Assembly: GCA_902385025.1 (NCBI GenBank)
Contig: CABMDX010000145.1
Coordinates: 1 to 10,041 of the forward strand
Direction of reading: 5' to 3'
DNA from: an uncultured archaeon
GTDB lineage: Archaea; Halobacteriota; Methanosarcinia; Methanotrichales; Methanotrichaceae
DNA length: 10,041 bases
The notes under the pieces are model-generated. The model did not search any database. It worked only from the letters and a program-made list of their open reading frames with translations, and was not told the DNA's origin. The translations under genes and the position numbers were made by a program. Below are positions 1-5,715 of the stretch, one piece after another; positions within the stretch are counted from its first letter, which is position 1, and each line of letters starts with the position of its first letter.

Positions 1-758
1 GGGGCTTCAAAGGAGACCAGTATCTCTTCATTGGGGCTGTAGCCATTCTTATTGCTCAGAAGTCTGAGTGCCCCGGAGCCAAATTCCGGCCTCTTCACGG
101 AAAAGGTGACCGATGCGGTTTCATGTCCGTTCCCGTCCGAATCAAACATCCGCAGGTCATACGTGCCAGGCTCATCAGGAGCATTAAATATCAGCGTTCC
201 GGATGTGCGTTTATTTAGATACTGGTATGTCAGTTCATATTTGTCATTCTCTGCCTCGCTGCCATGGGCCACGCTTGAGGGAATTATGCCAACCCATGCG
301 TTGCTGTCATAATAGGGAGATGCTTTGAAATAGACCTGAATGGCTTCCCCTGGGCTATACGTGCCTTTGTCCAACCTCAGTGCACCTTCTTGCACAATGA
401 CAAGAAAAGAAGATGACGCAACCTCTTTTCCATTAGAGTCTGTGTCAAACATGCGAATATCATATGAGCCTGGCTCTTGGGGAGCTTTGAATGTCATCGT
501 CCCTGATGCGAGTTTATTAACATACTGATAGGCCATATCATATCCGTCATTCTCTGCCTCGCTGCCATGGGCTACGCTTGAGGGAATGATGCCAACCCAG
601 GCATTGCTTTCATAACCAGCAGATGCTTCAAAGTAGACCTGAATATCTTCGCCAGGGCTATATGCGCTCTTATCCAGACGAATGGAATCTGCGGAAGCAA
701 TTGGCAAACAAAGCAAGGAAATAATGAATATTGAAATAAATAAAATATTGCGATTCAT
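1..758 (-). CDS. Secreted tandem-repeat beta-sandwich surface protein, C-terminus cut off by window edge
   Basis: An open frame of 252 codons starts at ATG 758 and is still open at base 1, so the C-terminus is missing. Residues 1-23 form a signal peptide (MNR, then a hydrophobic stretch ending near ASA). The rest is tandem repeats of about 101 residues: repeat 1 at about 25-125, repeat 2 at about 126-226, and repeat 3 starting near 229 after a linker about 5 residues longer. Each opens with a YSPGE/YSPNE motif followed by alternating hydrophobic residues (IQVYFEAS), then NAWVGIIPSSVAHGSEAEND, an APxEPGxYDxRMFD strand pair, and a closing strand. This looks like an Ig-like or similar beta-sandwich fold. 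An outer-surface or cell-envelope role is inferred from the signal peptide and repeats; I do not recognise a named family. The start is supported by the Shine-Dalgarno AAGGAGAT at 763-770. Confidence 0.87.
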   Translation of the reverse strand, partial: MNRNILFISIFIISLLCLPIASADSIRLDKSAYSPGEDIQVYFEASAGYESNAWVGIIPSSVAHGSEAENDGYDMAYQYVNKLASGTMTFKAPQEPGSYDIRMFDTDSNGKEVASSSFLVIVQEGALRLDKGTYSPGEAIQVYFKASPYYDSNAWVGIIPSSVAHGSEAENDKYELTYQYLNKRTSGTLIFNAPDEPGTYDLRMFDSDGNGHETASVTFSVKRPEFGSGALRLLSNKNGYSPNEEILVSFEA

Positions 759-762
759 AATA

Positions 763-770
763 ATCTCCTT
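763..770 (-). promoter_or_regulatory. Ribosome binding site of the repeat surface protein
   Basis: Read on the minus strand the sequence is AAGGAGAT, ending 4 nt before ATG 758. It fixes the start of the partial left-hand gene. Confidence 0.75.
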
Positions 771-794
771 ATTGCTGCATCCTTGGCAATCCTA

Positions 795-806
795 TTTTCT
801 ATATGT
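795..806 (-). promoter_or_regulatory. Possible TATA box of the repeat surface protein
   Basis: An AT-rich block reading ACATATAGAAAA on the minus strand is centred about 44 nt before ATG 758. That would put a transcript start near 777 and leave a short leader of about 20 nt that contains the Shine-Dalgarno. It is inferred from position and composition only. Confidence 0.35.
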
Positions 807-924
807 TTTAGGGGTGAAAAACCTTTCCCCATTGAGGTGCATCAGGATCTTTGCGATGAGAAAATATTATTTACATCTCTTCTGATCATATTAACAATGC
901 AATTCGGAGCCAAAATTATCTAAT

Positions 925-973
925 TGCCCTGACATATCCGCAAATCGTTCAATTCCGGCAACATGTCAGGGCA
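925..973. repeat. 11-bp perfect inverted repeat, candidate terminator or regulatory hairpin
   Basis: The arms TGCCCTGACAT (925-935) and ATGTCAGGGCA (963-973) are perfectly complementary across a 27-nt loop. On the minus strand the structure lies 31 nt after the stop of the His-rich mini-gene and is followed by an A/T-rich run ending TAATTTT, so it may end that transcript. On the plus strand it is followed by a long AT-rich run, but no plus-strand gene precedes it. A role as an operator or RNA element upstream of the repeat-protein gene is also possible. Confidence 0.6.
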
Positions 974-1003
974 TTTATTTATTAATATTTATGGAACACC
1001 CTT

Positions 1004-1120
1004 CTAGTGGCAGCACTTATGTCCATGCTTGTGGTCTTTATCATGAATATGCTCATGGACGTGCTCTTTACCATCGTGTATGTGGGAATGCTCGTGTTTA
1101 TCATCGGTATGGCAACACAT
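1004..1120 (-). CDS. 38-residue histidine- and cysteine-rich metal-binding mini-protein
   Basis: The protein begins MCCHTDDKHEHSH and ends HKHGHKCCH. It holds 13 His (34 percent), 4 Cys as CC pairs at residues 2-3 and 36-37, and many Asp, Glu and Lys; it has no signal peptide or membrane segment. Composition points to cytoplasmic binding of Ni, Zn, Co or Cu, for example as a small store, buffer or chaperone like other His-rich nickel-storage peptides, though no homology is claimed. Support for a real gene is strong for its size: a textbook GGAGGTGA ribosome site 6 nt before ATG 1120, a TATA-like box about 55 nt upstream, and a hairpin after the stop. Alternating His/acidic residues make a chance ORF unlikely. 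It is a separate unit from the transporters but fits the metal theme of the neighbourhood. The specific metal is unknown. Confidence 0.85.
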   Translation of the reverse strand: MCCHTDDKHEHSHIHDGKEHVHEHIHDKDHKHGHKCCH

Positions 1121-1126
1121 TTGAAC

Positions 1127-1134
1127 TCACCTCC
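1127..1134 (-). promoter_or_regulatory. Perfect Shine-Dalgarno of the His-rich mini-gene
   Basis: The minus strand reads GGAGGTGA, fully complementary to the archaeal 16S rRNA 3' end, with a 6-nt spacer to ATG 1120. This is the best ribosome site in the window and is the main reason for accepting such a short gene. Confidence 0.85.
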
Positions 1135-1170
1135 AATTTCTTTTTGGTAGAATTGAATGTGTAATTTTTA

Positions 1171-1180
1171 CTATAAATAG
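1171..1180 (-). promoter_or_regulatory. TATA box of the His-rich mini-gene
   Basis: The minus strand reads CTATTTATAG, in the middle of the dyad ACTAT-AA-ATAGT. About 25 nt downstream gives a transcript start near 1150, which leaves a 30-nt leader holding the Shine-Dalgarno at 1127-1134. The spacing is what is expected of an archaeal promoter. Confidence 0.55.
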
Positions 1181-1406
1181 TTTTGGTTATGATTTCATGA
1201 TGAATAAGAGAGTGATTACCACTAAAATACGACTTTATGTAGTAAAGATTCCAAATGCCAACATATCCATTGATCGCATAACCAGGCAACCCGAACAACA
1301 AGTATTAATAAAATCAGTTTTAAGCACAAATCCTTAGAACATCTCCAAGGGCATGCAGATGATTGGATAATCCTGTCTCTGCCGCAAGCATTCTCCATTT
1401 TTCCGA

Positions 1407-1431
1407 GGAAACGTATTAGGTTCACGTTTCC
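1407..1431. repeat. 8-bp perfect inverted repeat with 9-nt loop
   Basis: GGAAACGT (1407-1414) and ACGTTTCC (1424-1431) pair perfectly across ATTAGGTTC. Neither strand has a clean T-run directly after the stem, so a simple terminator is doubtful. An operator or part of a structured RNA is possible. Confidence 0.5.
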
Positions 1432-1458
1432 AGCTCAGAAGATCCGCAAGCTATGCAC

Positions 1459-1499
1459 CATAAGAAAAAGATGTGGCATAATTTTCCAATTTTCTTATG
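1459..1499. repeat. 10-bp AT-rich inverted repeat with 21-nt loop
   Basis: CATAAGAAAA (1459-1468) pairs with TTTTCTTATG (1490-1499). The stem is AT-rich and weak as RNA. It lies 28 nt from the 1407-1431 stem, so the two may be parts of one element. Confidence 0.4.
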
Positions 1500-1630
1500 C
1501 CTTTGAGGAATAAAATGCAGCAAATCTCGCTAAAATTTTTTCTAGAAGAGGCCTCAAGTATCAATTATGGAGCTATCATCCCTCAATTGCCACAAAGAAA
1601 GAAGCATGAGCGGAAATTTACCCCTCCAAA

Positions 1631-1647
1631 AGGCGATTCATTCGCCT
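1631..1647 (-). terminator. Possible secondary hairpin terminator
   Basis: On the minus strand AGGCGA, a 5-nt loop and TCGCCT form a 6-bp GC-rich stem followed at once by TTTGG. It lies about 180 nt after the stop of the solute-binding protein gene and could catch read-through. The T-run is short. Confidence 0.35.
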
Positions 1648-1786
1648 GGCTCCCAAAGAAATGCCCTCGTGCTCTGTCCCTGCTGCCCATTGATATCTCT
1701 CTATAGAGTTTTAGTTCTCTTAATCCTGTTTCTCCCAGGCAATTGTGGCGATGCAGGCATTGCCTTCTGAGACCCATGCGCTGGAT

Positions 1787-1795
1787 AAAACAAAA
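1787..1795 (-). terminator. T-rich terminator of the solute-binding protein gene
   Basis: The minus strand reads TTTTGTTTT about 33 nt after the TAG stop at 1828-1830, preceded by a G-run/C-run pair able to fold. T-runs of this kind end transcription in archaea. Confidence 0.55.
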
Positions 1796-1827
1796 GGGGT
1801 TTGCAGGGCCCCCTCGGGATTTCCTGA

Positions 1828-2718
1828 CTACAGCACAAGCTGTTTATTATGATTTAGCACGTCTGCCATGGTCTCCGTTCCGGGAACTGATTTCGGGAAA
1901 TTGGTGAAGACGACACGAGTGGCGTTGATGCCCCTATCCCTCAATGCCTCTTCGATTCCCTTGGCAATCTCTCCTGACTGCATATTCTCGATGATATAGG
2001 CCACGCCCCTATATTTGTCCGGATTGGCATTGATGTCATCTACAATCTTTGCAGGTGTCTTTGTCCCGTTCATGGCGAACTCAGGTGCAAAGAAGTTGAC
2101 TACATTCATGCCAAGCCAGTTTTGCACCGGATCCTTCTGCCAGAGCATGACCAGGACCTTCGTCTGGTTGAGAATCTTTTTCTCTCTATCGCTGGGCTCT
2201 ATGGCGTCGAACGTCTTTGTGTAATTTTTATACCTTTGCTCATAATAGCTCCTGTTTGCCGGGTCCTTTTCAACCAGCCATCCTTCGACCTCTCCTGCCA
2301 GCAGCCTGGAGTTTGTTGGAGTGTTCCATCCACGGGATGGATTTGCGATCGTCCTCCAATCAGCCCGGCTATAGTTGTTAGCATTCAGAAAATCGTTGAC
2401 TGCGGGAATGTTATATTTCTGGTCGTTGCTATCGTTATACGCCATGAACATATCCGCGTTCTTGATGAAATCCATATTGAGCTGTATGCGACTCGGGATG
2501 ATATCGGACTGCAGGTGCGGACACAGGGTAGGATCAGCGATTGATATCGCTTCGACCCTATCGCCACCGATATATATTGCCGGGTCCATGATCACGCTGG
2601 TAGTGCAAACTATCTTGAGCTTTTCAGGAGCCTGATCTGCATAAGTCGGTGCGATCAAAATGATCGCCAGCATCATTATGGTCAGGCTGTAATACCAATT
2701 TCTATTCATTCTTAACAT
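1828..2718 (-). CDS. Secreted metal-type ABC solute-binding protein (ZnuA/TroA-like), divergent ligands
   Basis: This 296-residue protein has a signal peptide ending near PTYA (about residue 27). It then shows the TroA-fold layout: KLKIVCTTSVIMD, a CPH motif (about 66-68) where the family has the first metal His, NADMFMAY, a linker helix region with EKDPANRSYYEQRYKNY, VLVMLWQKDPVQNWLGM, and a C-terminal ETMADVLNHNKQ. It should bind a metal or metal complex outside the membrane and deliver it to the ABC-3 permease encoded upstream. Where relatives carry the second and third His (DPHxW and sHxAfxYl) I see GWN and LWQ, so the site is unusual. Seven N-x-S/T sequons fit an exported archaeal glycoprotein. 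The start is ambiguous: TTG 2724, ATG 2718 or ATG 2709. I chose 2718 because the TATA box predicts a leaderless transcript starting there. It is separately transcribed, with T-tracts before and after. Confidence 0.85.
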   Translation of the reverse strand: MLRMNRNWYYSLTIMMLAIILIAPTYADQAPEKLKIVCTTSVIMDPAIYIGGDRVEAISIADPTLCPHLQSDIIPSRIQLNMDFIKNADMFMAYNDSNDQKYNIPAVNDFLNANNYSRADWRTIANPSRGWNTPTNSRLLAGEVEGWLVEKDPANRSYYEQRYKNYTKTFDAIEPSDREKKILNQTKVLVMLWQKDPVQNWLGMNVVNFFAPEFAMNGTKTPAKIVDDINANPDKYRGVAYIIENMQSGEIAKGIEEALRDRGINATRVVFTNFPKSVPGTETMADVLNHNKQLVL

Positions 2719-2740
2719 GGGCAAAAATCATATTACAAAT

Positions 2741-2752
2741 TACTTAAATATT
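2741..2752 (-). promoter_or_regulatory. TATA box of the solute-binding protein gene, leaderless start
   Basis: The minus strand reads AATATTTAAGTA, close to the archaeal consensus. Its centre lies about 28 nt from ATG 2718 and there is no Shine-Dalgarno between, so the mRNA probably starts at or next to its start codon. Confidence 0.6.
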
Positions 2753-2851
2753 CCTACTAATGGCATATTAGATACCGATTATGATGTTCCATATTTCCGT
2801 TCCTTAGGGATCCAGGATATTCAGTTGTTCACAAGCGCGTTCTGAGACACG

Positions 2852-2864
2852 GTTGAAAAAGAAG
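2852..2864 (-). terminator. T-rich terminator after the ABC-3 permease gene
   Basis: CTTCTTTTTCAA on the minus strand lies about 35 nt after the permease stop at 2899-2901. It separates the ATPase/permease operon from the solute-binding protein gene. Confidence 0.45.
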
Positions 2865-2898
2865 GTTGCCTGTATCTTGGAGCAATTTGCACCATATC

Positions 2899-3729
2899 TC
2901 AAAGCATCTTTTTGTTAATCCTTCTCTTTTGCGACAGCATAACCGAAAGAGCAAACACCCCTGTCAGCAACAGTGCCACCAGCGGAACTACGGGAAGCGT
3001 GAACCAAAAGCCCGCCCATACGCCTGCTCCGCTCACAATCAGAGCTACCAGCGGCGCAACAATGAACATGCTCTTAACACTGAAGCAGAACTGGCCTGCA
3101 ATGGATGCGGGCGTCACAAGCAATACAAATATCAAAAGGCCTCCCACGATATTGAGGCTCAGCGCCACCGAGAGGGCGATGATAAACAGGAGGACATAAT
3201 AGACGAGCTTCACGCGAATCCCTGCCGCCTGTGCTATCTTCATGTTGAACATGAGCACTGAGATCTCCTTGTAGAATGCCAGAACAAAAGCGATTGTAAG
3301 GAGACAGATTGCCGCCATTGCATAGATCTCCTCCCGATAAAGCGAGATGACGTCTCCATAGAGCAGTGAGCCAGGCGATGACCCCTTTCCCAAATACTCC
3401 ATGTAAGATATCAAAAAAATGGCCACAGCCATCGACATGGCGAAGAGCACGCCAAGAGTAGCATCCGCTGCCATCTTTGCCTTGTCGCTAACAGGTCCTA
3501 TGAGAGCTGCCACTCCCATGCTGAAAAGAGTGGCAGCTATCTGCACATTCGTCTCCAGGAACATGCCGATGGCGGCCCCGGCAAATGCTGCATGCGACAT
3601 GGTGAAGCCAATTGACGAGAGACTCATTCGTGATATGATAACCCCAAGTATGCTGCAGGCGACGGAGGCGAATATCATAGCCTCCAGAGCATGACAGACT
3701 ACATTATTCGATATCAATGGCTCAAACAA
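2899..3729 (-). CDS. ABC-3 family metal permease (ZnuB/MntB-like)
   Basis: This 276-residue integral membrane protein has about eight hydrophobic segments. It carries the family hallmarks MKIAQAAGIRVKLVYYVL (about 160-177) and the following VGGLLIFVLLVTPASIAGQF stretch, matching the region that contacts the ATPase in ZnuB/MntB proteins. It should form the dimeric membrane channel of a divalent-metal importer powered by the ATPase just upstream and fed by the solute-binding protein at 2718-1828. The start is TTG 3729. The Shine-Dalgarno GGTGA sits 6 nt before it and contains the TGA stop of the ATPase gene, so the two are translationally coupled. The length is normal for the family. The transported metal cannot be deduced. 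Confidence 0.9.
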   Translation of the reverse strand: MFEPLISNNVVCHALEAMIFASVACSILGVIISRMSLSSIGFTMSHAAFAGAAIGMFLETNVQIAATLFSMGVAALIGPVSDKAKMAADATLGVLFAMSMAVAIFLISYMEYLGKGSSPGSLLYGDVISLYREEIYAMAAICLLTIAFVLAFYKEISVLMFNMKIAQAAGIRVKLVYYVLLFIIALSVALSLNIVGGLLIFVLLVTPASIAGQFCFSVKSMFIVAPLVALIVSGAGVWAGFWFTLPVVPLVALLLTGVFALSVMLSQKRRINKKML

Positions 3730-3735
3730 TTCCGC

Positions 3736-4461
3736 TCACCAAACACACTCCGTTCGAATGATGCTTTCAACCTCTGAGGCTTCGCAGAATGCATCAAGCG
3801 AAATGCGGCCACGATTCATGACTATCAGGTGAATGCGTATCTCGGGAAGCCCATCGAAGGCATGCGCTACCATGAGTATGGGAGTCCCGCTCCTGACAAT
3901 GTCTCTAAATATGCATTGCAGGTACTCTCTGGCATGGAAATCGAGGTTGCTGAACGGCTCGTCCAGCATCAGGACCTCAGGTTCCTTGGCAATGTTGTGG
4001 GCTATCATCACCTTTTGCTGCTGGCCTCCGCTGAGCGTTCCGATGGTCTTATGGGCGAGATCCTCGATTCCGACCAGGCGTATCGCCTTTTCTGCTGCAT
4101 CATAATCGTCATTCTTTGGCCGATTTAAAAGGCCCAGGCGCCCAAAGCGGCCCATCATAACCACCTGCTCTACAGTGAAAGGCGTGAAAGGATCGAAATA
4201 GAAATTCTGTATAACATAGCCAACTTTCCTGCGCACTTCGTCTGCATTGCTCTGGAGGTCCAGGCCGCATACTATTGCGCTACCGTGAGTGATTCTGACG
4301 AGACCGTTAATCGACTCCAGAAGAGTTGTCTTGCCAGCACTATTGGGCCCTCCGACCACAACATATTCACCTCTCTCTACGCGAAGCGAGAGATCATTGA
4401 TTACCGGCTTGTCGCCTCCCTCGTATGCTGTGTATATGCCTTTTAGATCGATGATGCTCAA
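3736..4461 (-). CDS. Metal ABC transporter ATPase (ZnuC/MntA-like)
   Basis: The protein has about 241 residues with a full nucleotide-binding domain: Walker A GGPNSAGKTTL, the Q-loop in VIQNFYFDPFTPF, signature LSGGQQQKV, Walker B VLMLDEPFSNLD and the switch His in MVAHAF. Walker A reads GPNSAGKTT rather than the usual GPNGAGKST, which keeps the Lys and Thr. It powers the ABC-3 permease that follows 6 nt downstream. The start is debatable. A GTG at 4470 opens the frame further, but that GTG lies inside AGGTGA, a good ribosome site 5 nt before TTG 4461. Starting at TTG gives a protein beginning with the SIIDLKGIYTAY strand, as in relatives, so I place the start there. It lies 16 nt after the FmdE-like gene in the same operon. 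Confidence 0.92.
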   Translation of the reverse strand: MSIIDLKGIYTAYEGGDKPVINDLSLRVERGEYVVVGGPNSAGKTTLLESINGLVRITHGSAIVCGLDLQSNADEVRRKVGYVIQNFYFDPFTPFTVEQVVMMGRFGRLGLLNRPKNDDYDAAEKAIRLVGIEDLAHKTIGTLSGGQQQKVMIAHNIAKEPEVLMLDEPFSNLDFHAREYLQCIFRDIVRSGTPILMVAHAFDGLPEIRIHLIVMNRGRISLDAFCEASEVESIIRTECVW

Positions 4462-4477
4462 GGCCCTCACCTGATAA

Positions 4478-4912
4478 TCAGATAAGCTTGGCAGAGAATA
4501 TCTCCGAATCTGGAATATAATACATATCTACAGCCAGATTTTCAATTAGTTGACTGTAACTGTGGCCGCCCTCTGGCGGGAAGATGATAGGCTTCGGCCT
4601 GACAGAGAGCTTTCGTTCGCCAGATACGAATTCGCACAGGATCTCAGTACACTCAATAATCTCGATATTCCTCTTGCCAAGAGTGCAGCCGCTGCCGATC
4701 TGTATGCCGTCGGCCATGCACGACTGAGGTGGCACTGCTATGCAGTGGACTTTTGCTTTCATTTGAAAAGGATCACTGCAAAAATGTTCTCTTGCGTATC
4801 TGCCGATCCTGTAGCCCAGGACAATGTAAGGGCCAAGATGGCCGTGAAATGACGCCAGATCCTCAATTGAATACGGCCTGTCGATTCCTGTATATTTGCA
4901 TGTATCGTTCAT
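4478..4912 (-). CDS. FmdE-family protein, short form, leading the Znu-type transporter operon
   Basis: The 144-residue protein consists of the FmdE domain (PF02663-type) alone: FHGHLGPYIVLGYRIGRYAREH (about 22-43), then PPQSC (61-65), and the Cys/Gly motif ADGIQIGSGCTLGKRNI (67-83). The domain was named for a protein found with the formylmethanofuran dehydrogenase of methanogens; members of known structure bind metal, and their general role is unresolved. Here His23, His25, Cys65 and Cys76 are likely ligands. Unlike the paralogue at 5703-5128 it has Gly for Cys after HGHL and no zinc ribbon. It is the first gene of an operon with a metal-type ATPase and permease, so a role in receiving, sensing or sorting the imported metal is a reasonable inference. 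No fwd/fmd genes are in the window, so calling it a dehydrogenase subunit would be unsafe. Confidence 0.9.
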   Translation of the reverse strand: MNDTCKYTGIDRPYSIEDLASFHGHLGPYIVLGYRIGRYAREHFCSDPFQMKAKVHCIAVPPQSCMADGIQIGSGCTLGKRNIEIIECTEILCEFVSGERKLSVRPKPIIFPPEGGHSYSQLIENLAVDMYYIPDSEIFSAKLI

Positions 4913-4940
4913 GGTCAGACTGGCTCCCTTAATCGAAATG

Positions 4941-4951
4941 CTAATTTAAAT
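4941..4951 (-). promoter_or_regulatory. TATA box of the FmdE/ATPase/permease operon
   Basis: The minus strand reads ATTTAAATTAG centred about 34 nt before ATG 4912, giving a predicted transcript start near 4921 and a leader of about 10 nt. An AGGGAG at about 4922-4927 would be at the very edge of that leader, so translation may be nearly leaderless. Confidence 0.55.
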
Positions 4952-5000
4952 GTACAATATTACCTATAAAATTGTTGTGCATAGGAATTAATATTAGATT

Positions 5001-5030
5001 GCAGATTGATCATACATTGCATATATCTGC
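5001..5030. promoter_or_regulatory. Candidate operator dyad upstream of the FmdE/ATPase/permease operon
   Basis: GCAGAT (5001-5006) and ATCTGC (5025-5030) form a 6-bp dyad separated by 18 nt, about 55-85 nt upstream of the TATA box. Its geometry is like that of dimeric or tetrameric metal repressors with widely spaced half-sites, but the half-site sequence matches none that I know. It is also close to the 3' end of the upstream transcript. Confidence 0.3.
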
Positions 5031-5065
5031 CTGGTTCATTTGTAGCTTCCACTGGATAGGCCTGT

Positions 5066-5084
5066 AAAAAGAGAAGAATAAAGG
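5066..5084 (-). terminator. Pyrimidine-rich terminator of the large operon
   Basis: The minus strand reads CCTTTATTCTTCTCTTTTT about 44-62 nt after the stop of the zinc-ribbon FmdE gene. A T-rich tract of this kind is the usual archaeal termination signal and marks the end of the 9797-5128 operon. Confidence 0.55.
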
Positions 5085-5127
5085 ATGCGTTCTCTCTCTA
5101 GCCTATGCCTTTGCCATTTTGTCATTG

Positions 5128-5703
5128 CTATAGCATTTTCTCGTAGCACTCTTTGCAGACCACCTTTCCCTTGATAGTTCGCCCGCAGATCTCCATAAAA
5201 CCCTCTCCACACTCCTGACACTTGAGGGATGGAAATATTCTGGCTTTATTGGGCTCTGGAAGATCTACCTCTCTCACATCCAGGATTTCATTATCAGGCG
5301 CGTCAATCATGTGTTGCATGATCTGATCTCTAAGCGCTTCAAACTCCTTTTTCTCCTCGCCAGTGATTTTTCCCTGGAAGTATCTGCCTCTCAGCTTGTC
5401 CATGCGCTTAGAGAGATCGGCTTTGAAATACAGCCTGATTGCTTTGCCGTCTCCGCGAGAGTAGAATGTGAATGTCTGCTTTCCATAATCTTTGTAGATC
5501 AGGTTTCCCTTACCAAAGGTGCAGCCGAGGAGTGCCTGGACAGCGTCCACGCTGCAGGAGTTGTTCTCGACTATGCAGACAAGCTCCTCGTCCTCAGACC
5601 TCGGGTAATGCTCCCGAACATACTTTGAGACACGATATCCTATGACAATGCCCGGGCAAAGATGCCCGTGAAACTCCACCGCCTTTTTCAATTCATCATC
5701 CAT
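5128..5703 (-). CDS. FmdE-family protein with C-terminal zinc ribbon, end of Opp/Nik-type transporter operon
   Basis: The 191-residue protein has two parts. Residues 1-90 are an FmdE domain with FHGHLCPGIVIGYRV (11-25), NNSC (47-50) and LLGCTFGKGN (58-67). After a charged helical linker (95-135), residues 158-190 form a zinc ribbon with CxxC pairs at 162/165 and 183/186 plus Cys173, the layout seen in longer FwdE/FmdE proteins. His12, His14, Cys16, Cys50 and Cys61 are candidate metal ligands in the core domain. There is no signal peptide, so it is cytoplasmic. The start is clear: GAGGTG lies 5 nt before ATG 5703, and the gene follows the fused ATPase by 12 nt, so it is co-transcribed with the transporter. 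I infer that it handles the imported metal or cofactor. The name tungsten formylmethanofuran dehydrogenase subunit E, often attached to such proteins, is not supported by the neighbours. Confidence 0.92.
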   Translation of the reverse strand: MDDELKKAVEFHGHLCPGIVIGYRVSKYVREHYPRSEDEELVCIVENNSCSVDAVQALLGCTFGKGNLIYKDYGKQTFTFYSRGDGKAIRLYFKADLSKRMDKLRGRYFQGKITGEEKKEFEALRDQIMQHMIDAPDNEILDVREVDLPEPNKARIFPSLKCQECGEGFMEICGRTIKGKVVCKECYEKML

Positions 5704-5715
5704 ATTTCCACCTCA

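Larger units (their letters stand above)
1121..1827. other. Roughly 700-nt intergenic stretch with hairpins but no convincing gene
   Basis: Apart from the mini-gene's promoter at the left end and the terminator of the solute-binding protein at the right end, I see no reading frame with a ribosome site and a protein-like composition. Short frames exist on both strands but lack start signals. I also see no tRNA, IS terminal repeats or CRISPR units. Three inverted repeats (1407-1431, 1459-1499, 1631-1647) are listed separately. The stretch could hold an untranslated RNA or the worn-out remains of a gene. Confidence 0.55.

Noticed and set aside
52..528. Plus-strand frames opposite the repeat surface protein that resemble each other.
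   Set aside because: They resemble each other only because they are antisense to tandem repeats of the minus-strand gene; neither has a start signal.
1004..1120. An open plus-strand frame opposite the His-rich gene would encode a very hydrophobic peptide.
   Set aside because: CAC/CAT His codons read backwards give GTG/ATG, so hydrophobicity is an automatic by-product. There is no ribosome site or promoter on the plus strand.
1101..1425. Two overlapping minus-strand frames of 66-67 codons (1101-1301 and 1222-1425).
   Set aside because: They start at TTG and GTG without ribosome sites, overlap each other and the mini-gene promoter and start, and their composition is not protein-like.
1419..1431. 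GGTTCACGTTTCC resembles a tRNA T-arm.
   Set aside because: The conserved A of the TTCRA loop is missing, and no D-arm, anticodon arm or acceptor stem can be placed around it. It is the right half of a simple hairpin.
1497..1706. A 69-codon plus-strand frame starting at ATG 1497.
   Set aside because: It has no Shine-Dalgarno or promoter, it starts inside the right arm of an inverted repeat, and it shows no recognisable motif.
2122..2544. A 140-codon plus-strand frame opposite the solute-binding protein gene.
   Set aside because: It is a shadow frame fully inside a gene with clear family motifs and signal peptide on the other strand, and it lacks start signals.
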